The notes: a model not told the origin generated them from the letters alone. Shown: positions 1 through 8,564, counted from the stretch's first letter. The stretch: DNA of 64,000 bases from Lysinibacillus contaminans (GCF_001278945.1 NZ_LGRV01000001.1:62001-126000), one strand, 5' to 3'. Made by a program: numbers and translations.

Positions 1-2
1 CT

Positions 3-743
3 TTACTCCCATGTTCCCATCTCCCAAGCTCTCGTATAGTCATCCAATGAAATTGGTACAAATTGAATTCGATCACCCGGTTGCAATAAGGTCGGAGGAG
101 ATTGTTCAGGTAGAAATAAACGAGAAGGTGTTCGCCCGATAATCTGCCATCCACCAGGCGTTTCTAATGGGTAAATCCCTGTTTGACTTCCCGCAATTCC
201 AACAGATCCAGGAGCAATTGTTAAACGTGGCGTTTCTTTACGTGGTGTTGCAATTTGACGGTCCATTCCGCCCATAAAAGGAAAACCAGGAGCAAAGCCT
301 AACATGTAGACAAGATATTCTGTGGAAGAGTGGATTTTAATCACTTCACTAGTTGTTAAACCGTTATAAGAAGCTACAAATTCTAAGTCTGGTCCCATTT
401 CACCACCATATACTACAGGTACCTTTACAACACGATCAGTCGTCGTTTCAGCTATGTGAGGTTGGTTCATTAAGGAAAGGATCCTTATTTTCACATCTTC
501 ATAAGGCGTTTTTATACCCTTTTCTAAATTTGAGAAGTATACATCAACCGGGTTGTAATAAACTGTCACACTATTATAGGCAGGTACAGCTTCGACAAAG
601 CCACTAAATGGTTGATTCTCTAATAAATTTAATATGCTTTTTACTTTTTTATGTGTTGCCTCGTTGATTCCCTCACCCACTTGAATGACAAGTGCAGAAT
701 CGCTCAAAGGTCTTATTTGTACATTTTCTTTTACTATTTTCAT
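3..743 (-). CDS. pxpB: 5-oxoprolinase subunit PxpB (KipI family)
   Basis: PxpB works with PxpC and PxpA to hydrolyse 5-oxoproline to glutamate using ATP; the B. subtilis homologue KipI was first described as an inhibitor of sporulation kinase KinA. The protein (246 residues) shows typical family motifs such as GFAPGFPFMGG and PGGWQIIGRTP in its carboxyltransferase-like domain. The start was set at an ATG preceded by AGGAGGTGG five bases upstream; an in-frame ATG 24 bases further up has no site. The stop lies at the window edge, so pxpC probably follows outside. It is transcribed away from pxpA, with which it shares a 267-base intergenic region. Confidence 0.93.
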   Translation of the reverse strand: MKIVKENVQIRPLSDSALVIQVGEGINEATHKKVKSILNLLENQPFSGFVEAVPAYNSVTVYYNPVDVYFSNLEKGIKTPYEDVKIRILSLMNQPHIAETTTDRVVKVPVVYGGEMGPDLEFVASYNGLTTSEVIKIHSSTEYLVYMLGFAPGFPFMGGMDRQIATPRKETPRLTIAPGSVGIAGSQTGIYPLETPGGWQIIGRTPSRLFLPEQSPPTLLQPGDRIQFVPISLDDYTRAWEMGTWE

Positions 744-767
744 AAAAACCACCTCCTGAAGTTTCAT

Positions 768-960
768 AATTCGGTATAGAAGTTTTAAATATCGGATTAT
801 TAATATTATATTTTAACCGCAACCAAAAACAAGTTGAATTTTAATAAAATTGTTTTATTTCTAAAGATTTAAAAATTTTTCTTTCCTAGAATAATAAAAT
901 ATGCTAAAATTTTTTTTACATTTCAAAACTAAAGTTCCGAATATCGGTACCGAATATTTG
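768..960. promoter_or_regulatory. Divergent pxpB/pxpA control region with repeated CCGAATAT motif
   Basis: The spacer holds no ORF. CCGAATAT occurs twice at 937-944 and 950-957, inside the partly palindromic run CCGAATATCGGTACCG. A related reverse-strand motif, AATTCGGTATA, lies at 768-778 near the pxpB start, and ATATCGG recurs at 790-796 and 941-947. This arrangement suggests a shared operator for a regulator acting on both divergent genes. The regulator is unknown: no kipR-like gene is seen here. The assignment is inferred from repetition only. Confidence 0.4.
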
Positions 961-1010
961 GAAACGCATTCACTAATAATGCGTTAATGAAAAGATGTGG
1001 GGGGAAGAAG

Positions 1011-1787
1011 ATGTTTCGTGTTGATTTAAACTGTGATTTAGGGGAAAGTTTTGGTCGTTATCAACTTGGAGAGCAAGAAGAAATCTTAAAATATGTAACA
1101 TCTGCTAATATCGCTTGTGGGTTCCATGCTGGAGATCCAACGGTTATGCGAGAAACAGTTAAGCTAGCCATTGCGAATGGTGTGAAAATTGGAGCACATC
1201 CAGGATTACCGGATTTAAATGGATTTGGGCGACGTGAGATGAACATCACACCACAGGAAGCTTATGATATGGTTGTTTATCAAGTTGGGGCGTTGCAAGG
1301 TTTTTTAACTATCCACAATGAAACCATGCAGCATGTTAAGCCACATGGAGCGCTTTATAATATGGCGGCTAAAAGTCCTGCAATTGCTGAGGCTATAGCA
1401 CAAGCCGTTTATGATATTTCACCGTCACTTGTGTTATTCGGTCTTTCTGGTAGCGAATTAACAAAAGCCGGAGAAAAACTAGGGCTTCAAACAGCACATG
1501 AAGTATTTGCAGATCGTACCTATCAGCAGGATGGTTCTTTAACATCTCGCAAACAACCAGATGCATTGATTACTGATAACGGACAAGCTATTGAACAGGT
1601 TGTAAGAATGGTGAAAGAAGGAAAAGTACTATCACAGCAACAAATCGAAGTCTCACTACAGGCAGATACTGTTTGTATTCATGGGGACGGAGAACATGCT
1701 GTAGAATTTGCGAAAAATATTCATACAAAATTAACGGAACAGCATATATCTGTACGTGCAATCAAGGAGGACCTCAATGGGAGCTAA
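1011..1787 (+). CDS. pxpA: 5-oxoprolinase subunit PxpA (LamB/YcsF family)
   Basis: PxpA is the third component of the prokaryotic 5-oxoprolinase. The protein (258 residues, near the family length of about 255) starts with the hallmark [11 protein letters not shown] and carries [22 protein letters not shown] and a C-terminal HGDG motif. The start was placed at the ATG directly after GGGGGGAAGAAG, giving [11 protein letters not shown]; an upstream in-frame ATG lacks a site and would add residues not seen in the family. Its 3' end overlaps the next gene by 11 bases, so the two are probably translationally coupled. Confidence 0.95.
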   Translation: MFRVDLNCDLGESFGRYQLGEQEEILKYVTSANIACGFHAGDPTVMRETVKLAIANGVKIGAHPGLPDLNGFGRREMNITPQEAYDMVVYQVGALQGFLTIHNETMQHVKPHGALYNMAAKSPAIAEAIAQAVYDISPSLVLFGLSGSELTKAGEKLGLQTAHEVFADRTYQQDGSLTSRKQPDALITDNGQAIEQVVRMVKEGKVLSQQQIEVSLQADTVCIHGDGEHAVEFAKNIHTKLTEQHISVRAIKEDLNGS

Positions 1788-3030
1788 TAAAATCGAAGTT
1801 ATTACAGCAGACATAGAGCAAAAGAAAAAAAGTAAGTTTGTTAAGAAAACCGCAAGTAAAAGTGTATTACTAGGAGCGGCCTTTTTAATGGCTACCTCAT
1901 CTATTGGACCAGGTTTTTTAACACAAACAACAATATTTACACAGCAATTAGCTGCAAGTTTTGGGTTTGTTATATTAATTTCATTAATTCTAGATGTTGT
2001 TGCACAGGTTAACGTTTGGCGAATTATTGCTGTTTCTGGATTACGTGGGCAAGAGATTGCCAATAAGGTATTGCCAGGGTTAGGCGTTGTCCTTGCCCTT
2101 ATGATCGTTATAGGTGGTTTAGCATTCAATATTGGGAACGTTGCTGGAGCGGGTCTAGGGCTAAATGCAATGATTGGTTTAGATCCAATCACAGGGGCTG
2201 TTGTAAGTGCTCTGTTTGCCGTTTTTATCTTTGTTTATAAAGAAGCAGGTAAGGCAATGGACAAGGTAGCTCAAGTGGCTGGCGGTATTATGATTCTACT
2301 TATGCTATTTGTTGCTTTTAAAACTTCACCTCCTGTAGGAGAAGCGATTGTGAGTACCTTTATGCCTCAAGAAATTAGCTGGTTTGCAATCGTAACTTTG
2401 GTTGGTGGATCAGTAGGAGGATACATAACATTTGCTGGTGGTCACCGCCTTTTGGATGCGGGCATTAAAGGACAAGAATCTTTGCCAGAAGTAACAAAAA
2501 GTTCTGTGACAGGGATTTTAATTACAGGCGTGATGCGAATTGCGTTATTTTTAGCAGTTCTTGGCGTTGTTTCACAAGGTTTAGCCATTGATCCTGATAA
2601 TCCGCCTGCATCTGTTTTCCAACTTGCTGCAGGTAATATTGGTTATCGTATGTTTGGTATGATTATGTGGGCTGCAGCAATTACGTCTGTTGTAGGTGCG
2701 GCTTATACATCAGTTTCTTTTATTCGTTCATTCCACCCGAAGATTGAAAAATATCATAATTGGGTGATTATCGCATTTATCATCGTTTCAACAGGAACTT
2801 TTGCCTTCATCGGAAAGCCTGTGAATGTGTTAATTATCGTTGGGGCATTAAATGCGCTGATTTTACCATTAGCACTTAGTATTATTTTGATTGCTGCACA
2901 TAAAAAAGACATTGTGGGTACATACAAGCATCCCCGTTGGTTAACGGTGTCTGGCGTAATCGTAATCGTACTTATGGGGTATTTAAGCGTAATTACATTG
3001 ATGGAACAAATGCAAAAATTATTTGGTTAA
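1777..3030 (+). CDS. NRAMP-like membrane transporter (YcsG type)
   Basis: An integral membrane protein of 417 residues with about 11 hydrophobic segments, in the NRAMP/APC superfamily. The first helix reads [12 protein letters not shown], where metal-transporting NRAMPs have the metal-binding DPGN signature; loss of that Asp and Asn argues against divalent metal transport. Its place between pxpA and a DUF1445 gene matches ycsF-ycsG-ycsI of B. subtilis, so import of 5-oxoproline or a related carboxylate is a reasonable inference. Start chosen at the ATG six bases after AAGGAGG, inside the end of pxpA. Confidence 0.85.
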   Translation: MGANKIEVITADIEQKKKSKFVKKTASKSVLLGAAFLMATSSIGPGFLTQTTIFTQQLAASFGFVILISLILDVVAQVNVWRIIAVSGLRGQEIANKVLPGLGVVLALMIVIGGLAFNIGNVAGAGLGLNAMIGLDPITGAVVSALFAVFIFVYKEAGKAMDKVAQVAGGIMILLMLFVAFKTSPPVGEAIVSTFMPQEISWFAIVTLVGGSVGGYITFAGGHRLLDAGIKGQESLPEVTKSSVTGILITGVMRIALFLAVLGVVSQGLAIDPDNPPASVFQLAAGNIGYRMFGMIMWAAAITSVVGAAYTSVSFIRSFHPKIEKYHNWVIIAFIIVSTGTFAFIGKPVNVLIIVGALNALILPLALSIILIAAHKKDIVGTYKHPRWLTVSGVIVIVLMGYLSVITLMEQMQKLFG

Positions 3031-3087
3031 TCTACTACCATCCATGAGCAACTTATCATGGATGGTTCATTTATAAGGAGTGAATTG

Positions 3088-3882
3088 ATGATGACTACAT
3101 ATAGCACTTTAGATCCAAATGAAATACGTAAACTTATTCGAAATCAAAACATAACTGGACCGACTTCTGGGATGTCAATCGGATTTACACAAGCAAATTT
3201 AGTAATCTTAAAGAAGGAGCATGCTTTTGATTTTCTATTGTTTTGTCAGCGAAATCCAAAACAGTGCCCATTACTAGACGTGACAGAACCTGGATCATTT
3301 ATACCTTCTACAATTTCGAAAGATGCTGATATTCGTAAGGACATTCCGAAATATCGTATATATCGTGAGGGTATTTTCACAGAGGAAGTATTAGATATTA
3401 CGGATTATTGGGAAGACGATATGGTTGGATTTTCAATTGGTTGTAGCTTTACATTTGAAACACCGCTTCTTGAAGCAGGTATTCCAATTAGACATATTCA
3501 AGAAAACTGCAATGTGCCAATGTATAAAACGAATATCCCATGTGAAAAGGCAGGAATGTTTGAGGGACCAACTGTTGTTAGCATGCGTCCAATGACACCA
3601 GAAGATGCGATTCGTGCAATACAAATTACTTCACGCTTTCCAAATGTACATGGTGCACCGATACATATCGGTAATCCAGAACAAATTGGGATTATGGATA
3701 TTTCAAAACCAGATTTCGGTGATGCAGTGTCCATTAAGCCAGGAGAAATACCTGTATTCTGGGCTTGCGGCGTAACACCTCAAGCAGTGGCAATGGAAAG
3801 CAAACCTGCAATTATGATTACGCATGCACCAGGTCACATGCTAATCACAGATATAAAGGAAACAAGTTTGAGCATCCTTTAA
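3088..3882 (+). CDS. DUF1445 family putative hydro-lyase (YcsI)
   Basis: A soluble protein of 264 residues from the DUF1445/D-glutamate cyclase-like family (YcsI in B. subtilis). Visible family features are NITGPTSGMSIGFTQANL near the N-terminus, the EPGSF segment, and GVTPQ with HAPGHMLITD at the end. Eukaryotic relatives (DGLUCY) convert D-glutamate to 5-oxoproline, which fits the neighbouring 5-oxoproline genes, but activity of the bacterial proteins is not settled. Two adjacent ATGs follow AAGGAG; the first, at seven bases, was chosen. It ends the operon and is followed by a strong hairpin. Confidence 0.88.
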   Translation: MMTTYSTLDPNEIRKLIRNQNITGPTSGMSIGFTQANLVILKKEHAFDFLLFCQRNPKQCPLLDVTEPGSFIPSTISKDADIRKDIPKYRIYREGIFTEEVLDITDYWEDDMVGFSIGCSFTFETPLLEAGIPIRHIQENCNVPMYKTNIPCEKAGMFEGPTVVSMRPMTPEDAIRAIQITSRFPNVHGAPIHIGNPEQIGIMDISKPDFGDAVSIKPGEIPVFWACGVTPQAVAMESKPAIMITHAPGHMLITDIKETSLSIL

Positions 3883-3914
3883 AATATGTTCAAAGTCGTC
3901 CATCTATTTTTTAC

Positions 3915-3956
3915 ACAAGTAAAGCCCACCAGTTCATTTTGGTGGGCTTTACTTGT
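3915..3956 (+). terminator. Strong hairpin ending the pxp operon
   Basis: A perfect 16-bp inverted repeat, ACAAGTAAAGCCCACC and its complement, around a 10-base loop, 32 bases after the DUF1445 stop. The T tract after the stem is weak, but position and stem strength fit a terminator. Confidence 0.8.
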
Positions 3957-4008
3957 CGTTTAAGATTCTACTAGAAAGATAATTATGATAACTATCTGAG
4001 TTATTACA

Positions 4009-4036
4009 TTGAACTGGTGGAATTGGATGCTATAAT
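4009..4036 (+). promoter_or_regulatory. Sigma-A-type promoter upstream of the DUF1456 gene
   Basis: TTGAAC and TATAAT are separated by 16 bases. The nearest downstream gene starts at 4257, leaving a leader of about 215 bases in which no clear structure was seen. Confidence 0.5.
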
Positions 4037-4256
4037 AGTTACTGCTAATACACTTGTATGAGGTAGTGTAACGGACCAGAGTGTTAAACAAACACGTAAT
4101 TTTGAATAAAATGAAGTAATTCAATGATACTGTTACAAATCATATGCAATTAGAATTCATATCTATTCCAATCGATGATGAGATGACCATTTCGAAAAGC
4201 TTAATAAAATGATAAAACAATTATGCATAAAGGCAATATTAATAGGAGGTTTATAA

Positions 4257-4769
4257 ATGGATAATAACGATATTTTAATACGAGTGCGCTATGCGTTAGA
4301 TATAAAAAATAAAGATATGATTGAAATCTTTAAACTTGGTGGTATTGAAGTCACAAAAGAAGATGTGCTCAAAATCCTCACAAAAACAAAAGAAGAAATT
4401 GATGGTGTTGAAGTAGAGGAAAATGATGATCAAATCAAGTGCAATAATAAGATGTTAGAATCATTTTTAAATGGTCTGATTACGTTTAAAAGAGGGAAAC
4501 AAGAAGTAAAACCAGGACAAGCTAAAAATCCTGAACCGACTGAACAAAAATCAGACAATGTAAACAATATGCTGCTGAAGAAATTGAAAGTAGCACTACA
4601 ATTAACGACAGAAGATATGCTTAACATCTTAGATGATGGCGGTATTGCTGTATCAAAAGGTGAATTAGGCGCTATCCTAAGAAAACCAGGGCATCGAAAT
4701 TACAAAGAGTGCGGCGATAATTTTGCACGTAAGTTTTTAAAAGGTTTAGCAGTAAAATATAGAGCGTAA
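4257..4769 (+). CDS. DUF1456 family protein (YehS-like)
   Basis: A 170-residue soluble protein made of two copies of the DUF1456 module (about residues 3-60 and 103-165). Each has the pattern LxxxRxALxxxxxDMxxIxxxGGIxVxKxxxxxIL; the repeats share DMIEIFKLGGIEV and DMLNILDDGGIAV. A charged linker rich in Lys, Glu and Pro joins them. E. coli YehS has the same architecture and no established role. An AGGAGG site eight bases upstream supports the start. It appears monocistronic, with its own promoter and terminator. Confidence 0.85.
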   Translation: MDNNDILIRVRYALDIKNKDMIEIFKLGGIEVTKEDVLKILTKTKEEIDGVEVEENDDQIKCNNKMLESFLNGLITFKRGKQEVKPGQAKNPEPTEQKSDNVNNMLLKKLKVALQLTTEDMLNILDDGGIAVSKGELGAILRKPGHRNYKECGDNFARKFLKGLAVKYRA

Positions 4770-4791
4770 GTGAACAGTAATTAGTTTGGAG

Positions 4792-4830
4792 CAAAAGTCT
4801 CTTTCTTCGGAATGGGGCTTTTGTTGTTTT
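4792..4830 (+). terminator. Terminator after the DUF1456 gene
   Basis: An imperfect hairpin with a TTCG loop: CAAAAGTCTC pairs with GGGGCTTTTG, followed by TTGTTTT, 22 bases after the stop codon. Confidence 0.7.
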
Positions 4831-4836
4831 ATTAAT

Positions 4837-4858
4837 GCTGTTTTCTCAAAGATTGTTG
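4837..4858. repeat. 22-bp dispersed repeat, copy 1
   Basis: The 22-base word starting GCTGTTTTCTCAAAG is repeated exactly at 27309-27330, in another intergenic region of the window. The sequence after it differs between the copies, so these are probably remnants of a longer dispersed element. Confidence 0.65.
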
Positions 4859-4954
4859 TTATTCAACGGAGGGCGTTTCTATAATAAGTAGAGATGCTAA
4901 TTTACTAACGCAGTAAATTAGTGATACAAGCCATTGTAAACAAGGAGATGGGTA

Positions 4955-5338
4955 ATGAAGAAGTGGGTTATTGTATTAGCTATTATATTTCTTATTGGGA
5001 TACCTATTTACGCTATTTATGATTTTCTTGTTGTCGAATTAGATGAATTACCTGAAGGTGAATTTTTATCAGAGTATCCATCACCAAATGGAGAGTATAC
5101 AGCAAGAGCATACTTAATTGACAGAGGTGGTGCTACAGTAAGAACGGCAATACGAGTAGAAATTGATTTTGGAAATAAAGTAAAAACAATTTATTGGAGC
5201 TATGATGAGCATACCGTAAAAACAAAATGGCTAGATAACGAAACAGTTGATATTAATAACCATCAATTAAATATCTTTAAAGATACATATAATTGGAAAG
5301 AAGACCCTAGATGGGAAGATAACAGAGGGAGATATTAA
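4955..5338 (+). CDS. DUF5412-like small membrane-anchored protein
   Basis: A 127-residue protein with one N-terminal hydrophobic helix (about residues 4-27) and an extracytoplasmic domain containing SPNGEYTARAYLIDRGGATV, the conserved core of DUF5412-type proteins of Bacillaceae. No cleavable lipobox or signal peptidase site is evident, so it is probably membrane anchored. The function of the family is unknown. AAGGAG precedes the ATG by eight bases. No operon partners; the next gene is 150 bases away. Confidence 0.7.
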   Translation: MKKWVIVLAIIFLIGIPIYAIYDFLVVELDELPEGEFLSEYPSPNGEYTARAYLIDRGGATVRTAIRVEIDFGNKVKTIYWSYDEHTVKTKWLDNETVDINNHQLNIFKDTYNWKEDPRWEDNRGRY

Positions 5339-5357
5339 AATTCTTTCTTCAATAGAG

Positions 5358-5382
5358 GCGATTGTTCAATTAGAGCAATCGC
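5358..5382. repeat. Intergenic hairpin
   Basis: GCGATTG pairs with CAATCGC around an 11-base loop, just after the DUF5412-like gene. The words ATTGTTCAA and AATCG resemble the dispersed repeats found later in the window; no T tract follows, so it is not a classical terminator. Confidence 0.45.
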
Positions 5383-5488
5383 ATCTTGTGCTACCGTCGT
5401 AGGATAGTTTAAGAATAATTAGTTAATTCATATTAATTTTTCTGCTAAACTTTGAATGAATCAGTTATTTAAAAGGGAGAGAAAAATA

Positions 5489-6166
5489 ATGTCTCAATCA
5501 CTAATCTTTGATATGGATGGAACACTATTTCAAACAAATAAGATATTAGAATTATCACTTGATGATACTTTTAACCATTTGCGGTCACTAAATAAATGGG
5601 ATACAGTAACCCCAATTGATAAATACCGTGAAATTATGGGTGTACCTTTACCAAAAGTATGGGAAACTTTGTTACCTAATCATTCTAATGAAGTAAAAGA
5701 ACAAACTGATACTTATTTTCTGGAAAGATTAGTTGAAAATATAAGAAGTGGGAAAGGTGAATTATATCCTAATGTAAAGGAAGTTTTCAGTTATTTGAAA
5801 GAGAATAATTATTCAATTTACATCGCAAGTAATGGTTTAACGGAATATTTAAAAGCAATCGTAAGTTATTATAATTTGGATAATTGGGTTACTGAAACAT
5901 TTAGTATTCAACAAATCGAGTCGTTGAATAAATCAGACTTGATTCGGATGATTCTGGAAAAATACGGTATTACTAATGCGGCAGTAGTTGGAGACCGTTT
6001 ATCTGATATTAATGCTGCAAAGGATAATGGATTAGTTTCAATTGGATGTAATTTTGATTTTGCACAAGAAGATGAACTTTCTCAGGCTAATATTGTAATA
6101 GATGACTTAATTGAATTAAAAATAATTTTACCTAAATTGGAAAATACACAATTTACAAACAAGTAG
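5489..6166 (+). CDS. HAD family hydrolase
   Basis: A 225-residue haloacid dehalogenase-superfamily protein, probably a phosphatase. Motif I is FDMDGTLFQT with the nucleophile Asp near residue 8; motif II is IYIASNG; motif III is the Lys in LNKSDLI; motif IV is VVGDRLSDINAAKDNG. The helical cap inserted after motif I suggests a beta-phosphoglucomutase/Gph-like subclass. Substrate cannot be told from sequence. Start placed at ATG after AAAGGGAGAG; an earlier in-frame ATG has no site. Confidence 0.88.
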   Translation: MSQSLIFDMDGTLFQTNKILELSLDDTFNHLRSLNKWDTVTPIDKYREIMGVPLPKVWETLLPNHSNEVKEQTDTYFLERLVENIRSGKGELYPNVKEVFSYLKENNYSIYIASNGLTEYLKAIVSYYNLDNWVTETFSIQQIESLNKSDLIRMILEKYGITNAAVVGDRLSDINAAKDNGLVSIGCNFDFAQEDELSQANIVIDDLIELKIILPKLENTQFTNK

Positions 6167-6436
6167 CTACGAACTAAGGCTTATTTCTTCAACTGAGTAT
6201 GTGAGTTATCTCTTTTAAAAACTAAATGAGATTGTGATGGGTTGTACTCACACTAACAGGTGCGTTAGCGGAACAAGGCTAGTCAGTGACAGCCTTTATT
6301 GTTATTCAACTAAAGTAAGCAGGATAGCTGAATAAGGATTTTACTTTTTTGAATTTAGATCAACATGGGGAGACAAAACCCTATTAAGGGTTGGGAAATT
6401 CGCAAAAAGGTTTATTAAAATTCTTTCGAGAAAGAG
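6167..6436. other. Gene-free spacer with degenerate repeats
   Basis: No credible ORF. Around 6300-6345 it carries a fragment of the dispersed repeat family, including TGAATAAGGATTTT at 6329-6342, which recurs exactly at 9856-9869. Confidence 0.5.
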
Positions 6437-6473
6437 AAAAGGATGCAACTCTGTAAATTACAGAACTACATCC
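6437..6473 (-). terminator. Terminator of the cold-shock gene
   Basis: On the minus strand, a 16-bp stem containing three G-U pairs (GGATGTAGTTCTGTAA with TTACAGAGTTGCATCC) is followed by TTTT, 20 bases after the csp stop codon. Confidence 0.85.
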
Positions 6474-6493
6474 TCTTTCTAGGAAAAAGTTAC

Positions 6494-6694
6494 TTATCCT
6501 TTTTGAACGTTAGTTGCTTGAGGACCACGTTGTCCTGCTTCAACTTCAAACGTTACTGGTTGACCTTCTTCTAAAGATTTGAATCCTTCGCCTTGGATAG
6601 CTGAGAAATGTACGAATACATCTTCGCCACCTTCACGTTCGATAAATCCAAAACCTTTTTCTGAGTTAAACCATTTTACTGTACCTTTTTCCAT
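6494..6694 (-). CDS. Cold-shock protein (CspA/CspB family)
   Basis: A 66-residue single cold-shock domain that binds single-stranded RNA and DNA and acts as an RNA chaperone. RNP1 is KGFGFI and RNP2 is VFVHF, within the typical sequence [14 protein letters not shown]. Length and the C-terminal QRGPQATNV segment match bacterial Csp proteins. GGAGG is placed about eight bases before the ATG. The roughly 100 bases upstream are AT-rich and could be the long leader typical of csp mRNAs; no cold box was identified. Which csp paralogue this is cannot be decided. Confidence 0.95.
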   Translation of the reverse strand: MEKGTVKWFNSEKGFGFIEREGGEDVFVHFSAIQGEGFKSLEEGQPVTFEVEAGQRGPQATNVQKG

Positions 6695-7162
6695 GAGAAA
6701 AAACCTCCGTTGCGTAATCCGCTTTTTTTTCTATTCTTGCTCAATTACATAAGATGAAAATCACAGATTTGCAACTTTGTAAAGTCAAAAATAACTTTTT
6801 TATATAATAGCATTATCCAAAAAGAGTTTCAACTAGATGGAGTAAGAAAAATGGTTACAAAAATGTGAAAAATAATATTAATGGTAGAATTAAGAAGCTT
6901 GTACAGGGGCTTTACTTGTGGATCATTCAGTTGCATATGCAACACTTTTTTCTTTATTTAACGTAAGCAGGTTAGTTGAAGAGTGTTGTTTAACTTGTGT
7001 TCAACTATCGGGCCAGATTGTGGAATAACACTGGGTGGTAAAAAAATTTACAGATGCTCATTAATCCCTCCTCGTAAATTTGTCGCTATTGGACAAAATA
7101 TGTTAGGGGACAGTGCTGCTTAAACAATAGCACTTCCTTATAAAAGCGAGGGAGTAAAATAG
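6695..7162. other. Spacer upstream of csp with dispersed-repeat fragment
   Basis: No credible ORF in this 468-base interval. Positions 6992-7031 carry a repeat block starting AACTTGTGTTCA and ending in GATTGTGGAATAA; a diverged copy of the same block lies at 9785-9824. Confidence 0.5.
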
Positions 7163-7372
7163 ATGGCTGATATCAACAAACGCAAACGTGATGATAACAA
7201 TACTGGCAAGGCAGTAGGTGCTTTTACTGGGGATACTATGGCTTCTGCTCTTGATCCATTTGGTTCAGTTGCAAGTGCAGGTGCTGTTTCTGGAGGAGCG
7301 CTGGACAACAAGGCGGGGAAAGGTACCGTTGATGACGATAATCATGGCGCCAAAACAAGAGATTATAATTAA
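7163..7372 (+). CDS. Small hydrophilic protein of unknown function
   Basis: A 69-residue protein, not recognised. The middle (about residues 16-50) is rich in Gly, Ala and Ser, with AVGAFTGDTMASALDPFG and VASAGAVSGGAL; both ends are charged and Asp/Asn-rich. No membrane segment is convincing. A GAGGGAG site eight bases before the ATG supports expression. It stands alone between stress-type genes, so a stress or spore role is possible but unproven. Confidence 0.6.
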   Translation: MADINKRKRDDNNTGKAVGAFTGDTMASALDPFGSVASAGAVSGGALDNKAGKGTVDDDNHGAKTRDYN

Positions 7373-7485
7373 GTAAATTCATCCTTTAAACGAAGGGTTA
7401 TGGCAAGTAGTGGACTTCCTAAATGGGATTCCTTTTAGATGAAATCTTATGTTGTGTGGTATCGGCAATTGAAAAGCACCCAAAC

Positions 7486-7529
7486 AAAAAAATGTCCTAT
7501 GTTTGTACAAAACCCATACAAATATAGGA
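7486..7529 (-). terminator. Minus-strand terminator after tRNA-like remnant
   Basis: On the minus strand a 13-bp stem (TCCTATATTTGTA with TACAAACATAGGA, one G-U pair) is followed by a run of seven T. It sits 17 bases downstream of the tRNA-like sequence, as for a former tRNA transcription unit. Confidence 0.75.
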
Positions 7530-7546
7530 ACTCACTAATTTTCGTA

Positions 7547-7617
7547 CGCCCTTGGCAGGAATCAAACCTGCATCTTAAGAACCGGAATCTCACGTGCTTT
7601 CCATTGTAGTCCATCAT
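7547..7617 (-). pseudogene. tRNA-Arg(CCG)-like pseudogene
   Basis: Read on the minus strand, the 3' half folds like a tRNA: anticodon stem TGAGA/TCTTA with one G-U pair, loop TTCCGGT giving anticodon CCG (7585-7583), a four-base variable loop, a perfect T stem GCAGG/CCTGC, and acceptor strand CAAGGGC with discriminator G. The 5' half is broken: the D stem does not pair, no GCCCTTG is found to pair with the acceptor strand, and the T loop reads TTTGATT instead of TTCRANT. It is therefore called a decayed tRNA, not a working gene. Confidence 0.6.
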
Positions 7618-7718
7618 GAGTCAATTCCTGAGGAAAACTATTACATCAAGTGATTTAGCGACTTTTAGCTAAAATCACTGCGTGTTATTTATGCGAACAT
7701 CGACCATTCAATCCGCCC

Positions 7719-8156
7719 TCACTCTTTAGGATGAAGAAATACCAGGATTTTACCATCCTGAGCGTCATTAGAATAGCGTTCAGCTTCATCATCTGGGACT
7801 CCAATTTCCATAAGAGCATGCTTTAATCCGCCAGCACCAGAGCTGGCCCCTACGACTGCTCCTCCAATTGTTGTAATAATAGGACCTGCAGCCAACACAG
7901 CGCCAAATCCGGGAATTAATACAGTGGATAATCCTGCTATCACTCCTGCTATGCCAATTGCAGCTCCAGTTGCAGCTCCAGCAAGGGCTCCATCCATAGT
8001 GGAGGATTTTACTTCCTGTGTGTTTTCAGATAGTTCTTTTGCTTTTTTAGCAATAACTGAAATTTCCTCAGTTGTATAGCCTTTCTCTTTTAAATCTTCA
8101 ACAACTTCAGCCGCTCTTTGTTCATTATCGTATACGCCAATAAATTGATTCTTCAT
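7719..8156 (-). CDS. YflT-type general stress protein with Gly-rich core
   Basis: A 145-residue protein of the general stress protein 17M (YflT) type. Residues 1-45 form the family module (FIGVYDNEQRAAEVVEDLKEKGYTTEEI). Residues 55-110 are a Gly/Ala-rich hydrophobic stretch (GALAGAATGAAIGIAGVIAG) resembling a glycine zipper, suggesting membrane association. The end, GVPDDEAERYSNDAQDGKILVFL, is typical of the family. AGGAGG lies eight bases upstream of the ATG. B. subtilis relatives belong to the sigma-B stress regulon; whether this one does is not shown. Confidence 0.85.
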   Translation of the reverse strand: MKNQFIGVYDNEQRAAEVVEDLKEKGYTTEEISVIAKKAKELSENTQEVKSSTMDGALAGAATGAAIGIAGVIAGLSTVLIPGFGAVLAAGPIITTIGGAVVGASSGAGGLKHALMEIGVPDDEAERYSNDAQDGKILVFLHPKE

Positions 8157-8388
8157 TAAAAATTACCTCCTGTTTGCTTCAACTATGTATTCTTTACCCG
8201 TTTTTTAGTATTTCTAGACACATTTCACCTTCAAGGTTCGTTCCTTTTAGAATTCCACTCCTGTTTTGTAGTTCCCGGAAAGTTGCTTTTTTATCTCCTT
8301 CTTTGCATACATAATAATCTTCAGCAATCGGGCGCAATTCTAGAGAAGAGATTGCGCTTCTTCTTCAAAAATTGGACCATATTGTTGA

Positions 8389-8529
8389 AGAAGACTCTTT
8401 AATGAAGAAGATGAAAATTTCCTCGAGCAGATCATTGACAATAAAGAAGGATGGGTTTTTATACTGACTTGGTTGAAAGGCTATCTGGAATACAGAGTCC
8501 AAGGAATACGAGGAGGACTTGTAAAATGA
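8389..8529 (+). pseudogene. Orphan C-terminal coding remnant
   Basis: An open frame of 46 codons without any start codon, preceded by an in-frame stop at 8386. It encodes a protein-like tail including FLEQIIDNKEGWVFILTWLK and EYRVQGIRGGLVK, then TGA and immediately a terminator. Composition looks like a real protein end, not chance. The upstream part is replaced by a dispersed-repeat fragment (about 8325-8388), so the gene seems to have been lost by rearrangement. Parent family not recognised. Confidence 0.4.
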
Positions 8530-8530
8530 A

Positions 8531-8564
8531 AAACAAACCCGGGATTGGATTCCCGGGTTTGTTT
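8531..8564. terminator. Bidirectional terminator
   Basis: A perfect 14-bp stem, AAACAAACCCGGGA, with a six-base loop and T or A tracts on both sides. It ends the minus-strand stress gene at 8565 and probably ended the lost plus-strand gene. Confidence 0.9.

Noticed and set aside
353..607. 84-codon plus-strand ORF inside pxpB
   Set aside because: Antisense to a well-conserved gene, with no ribosome binding site and no protein-like composition.
1731..2192. 153-codon minus-strand ORF inside the NRAMP-like gene
   Set aside because: Mirror of membrane-helix codons in the reverse strand; the plus-strand gene is clearly real.
7547..7617. Functional tRNA-Arg
   Set aside because: The D stem and the 5' acceptor strand are missing and the T loop is altered, so it is listed as a pseudogene.
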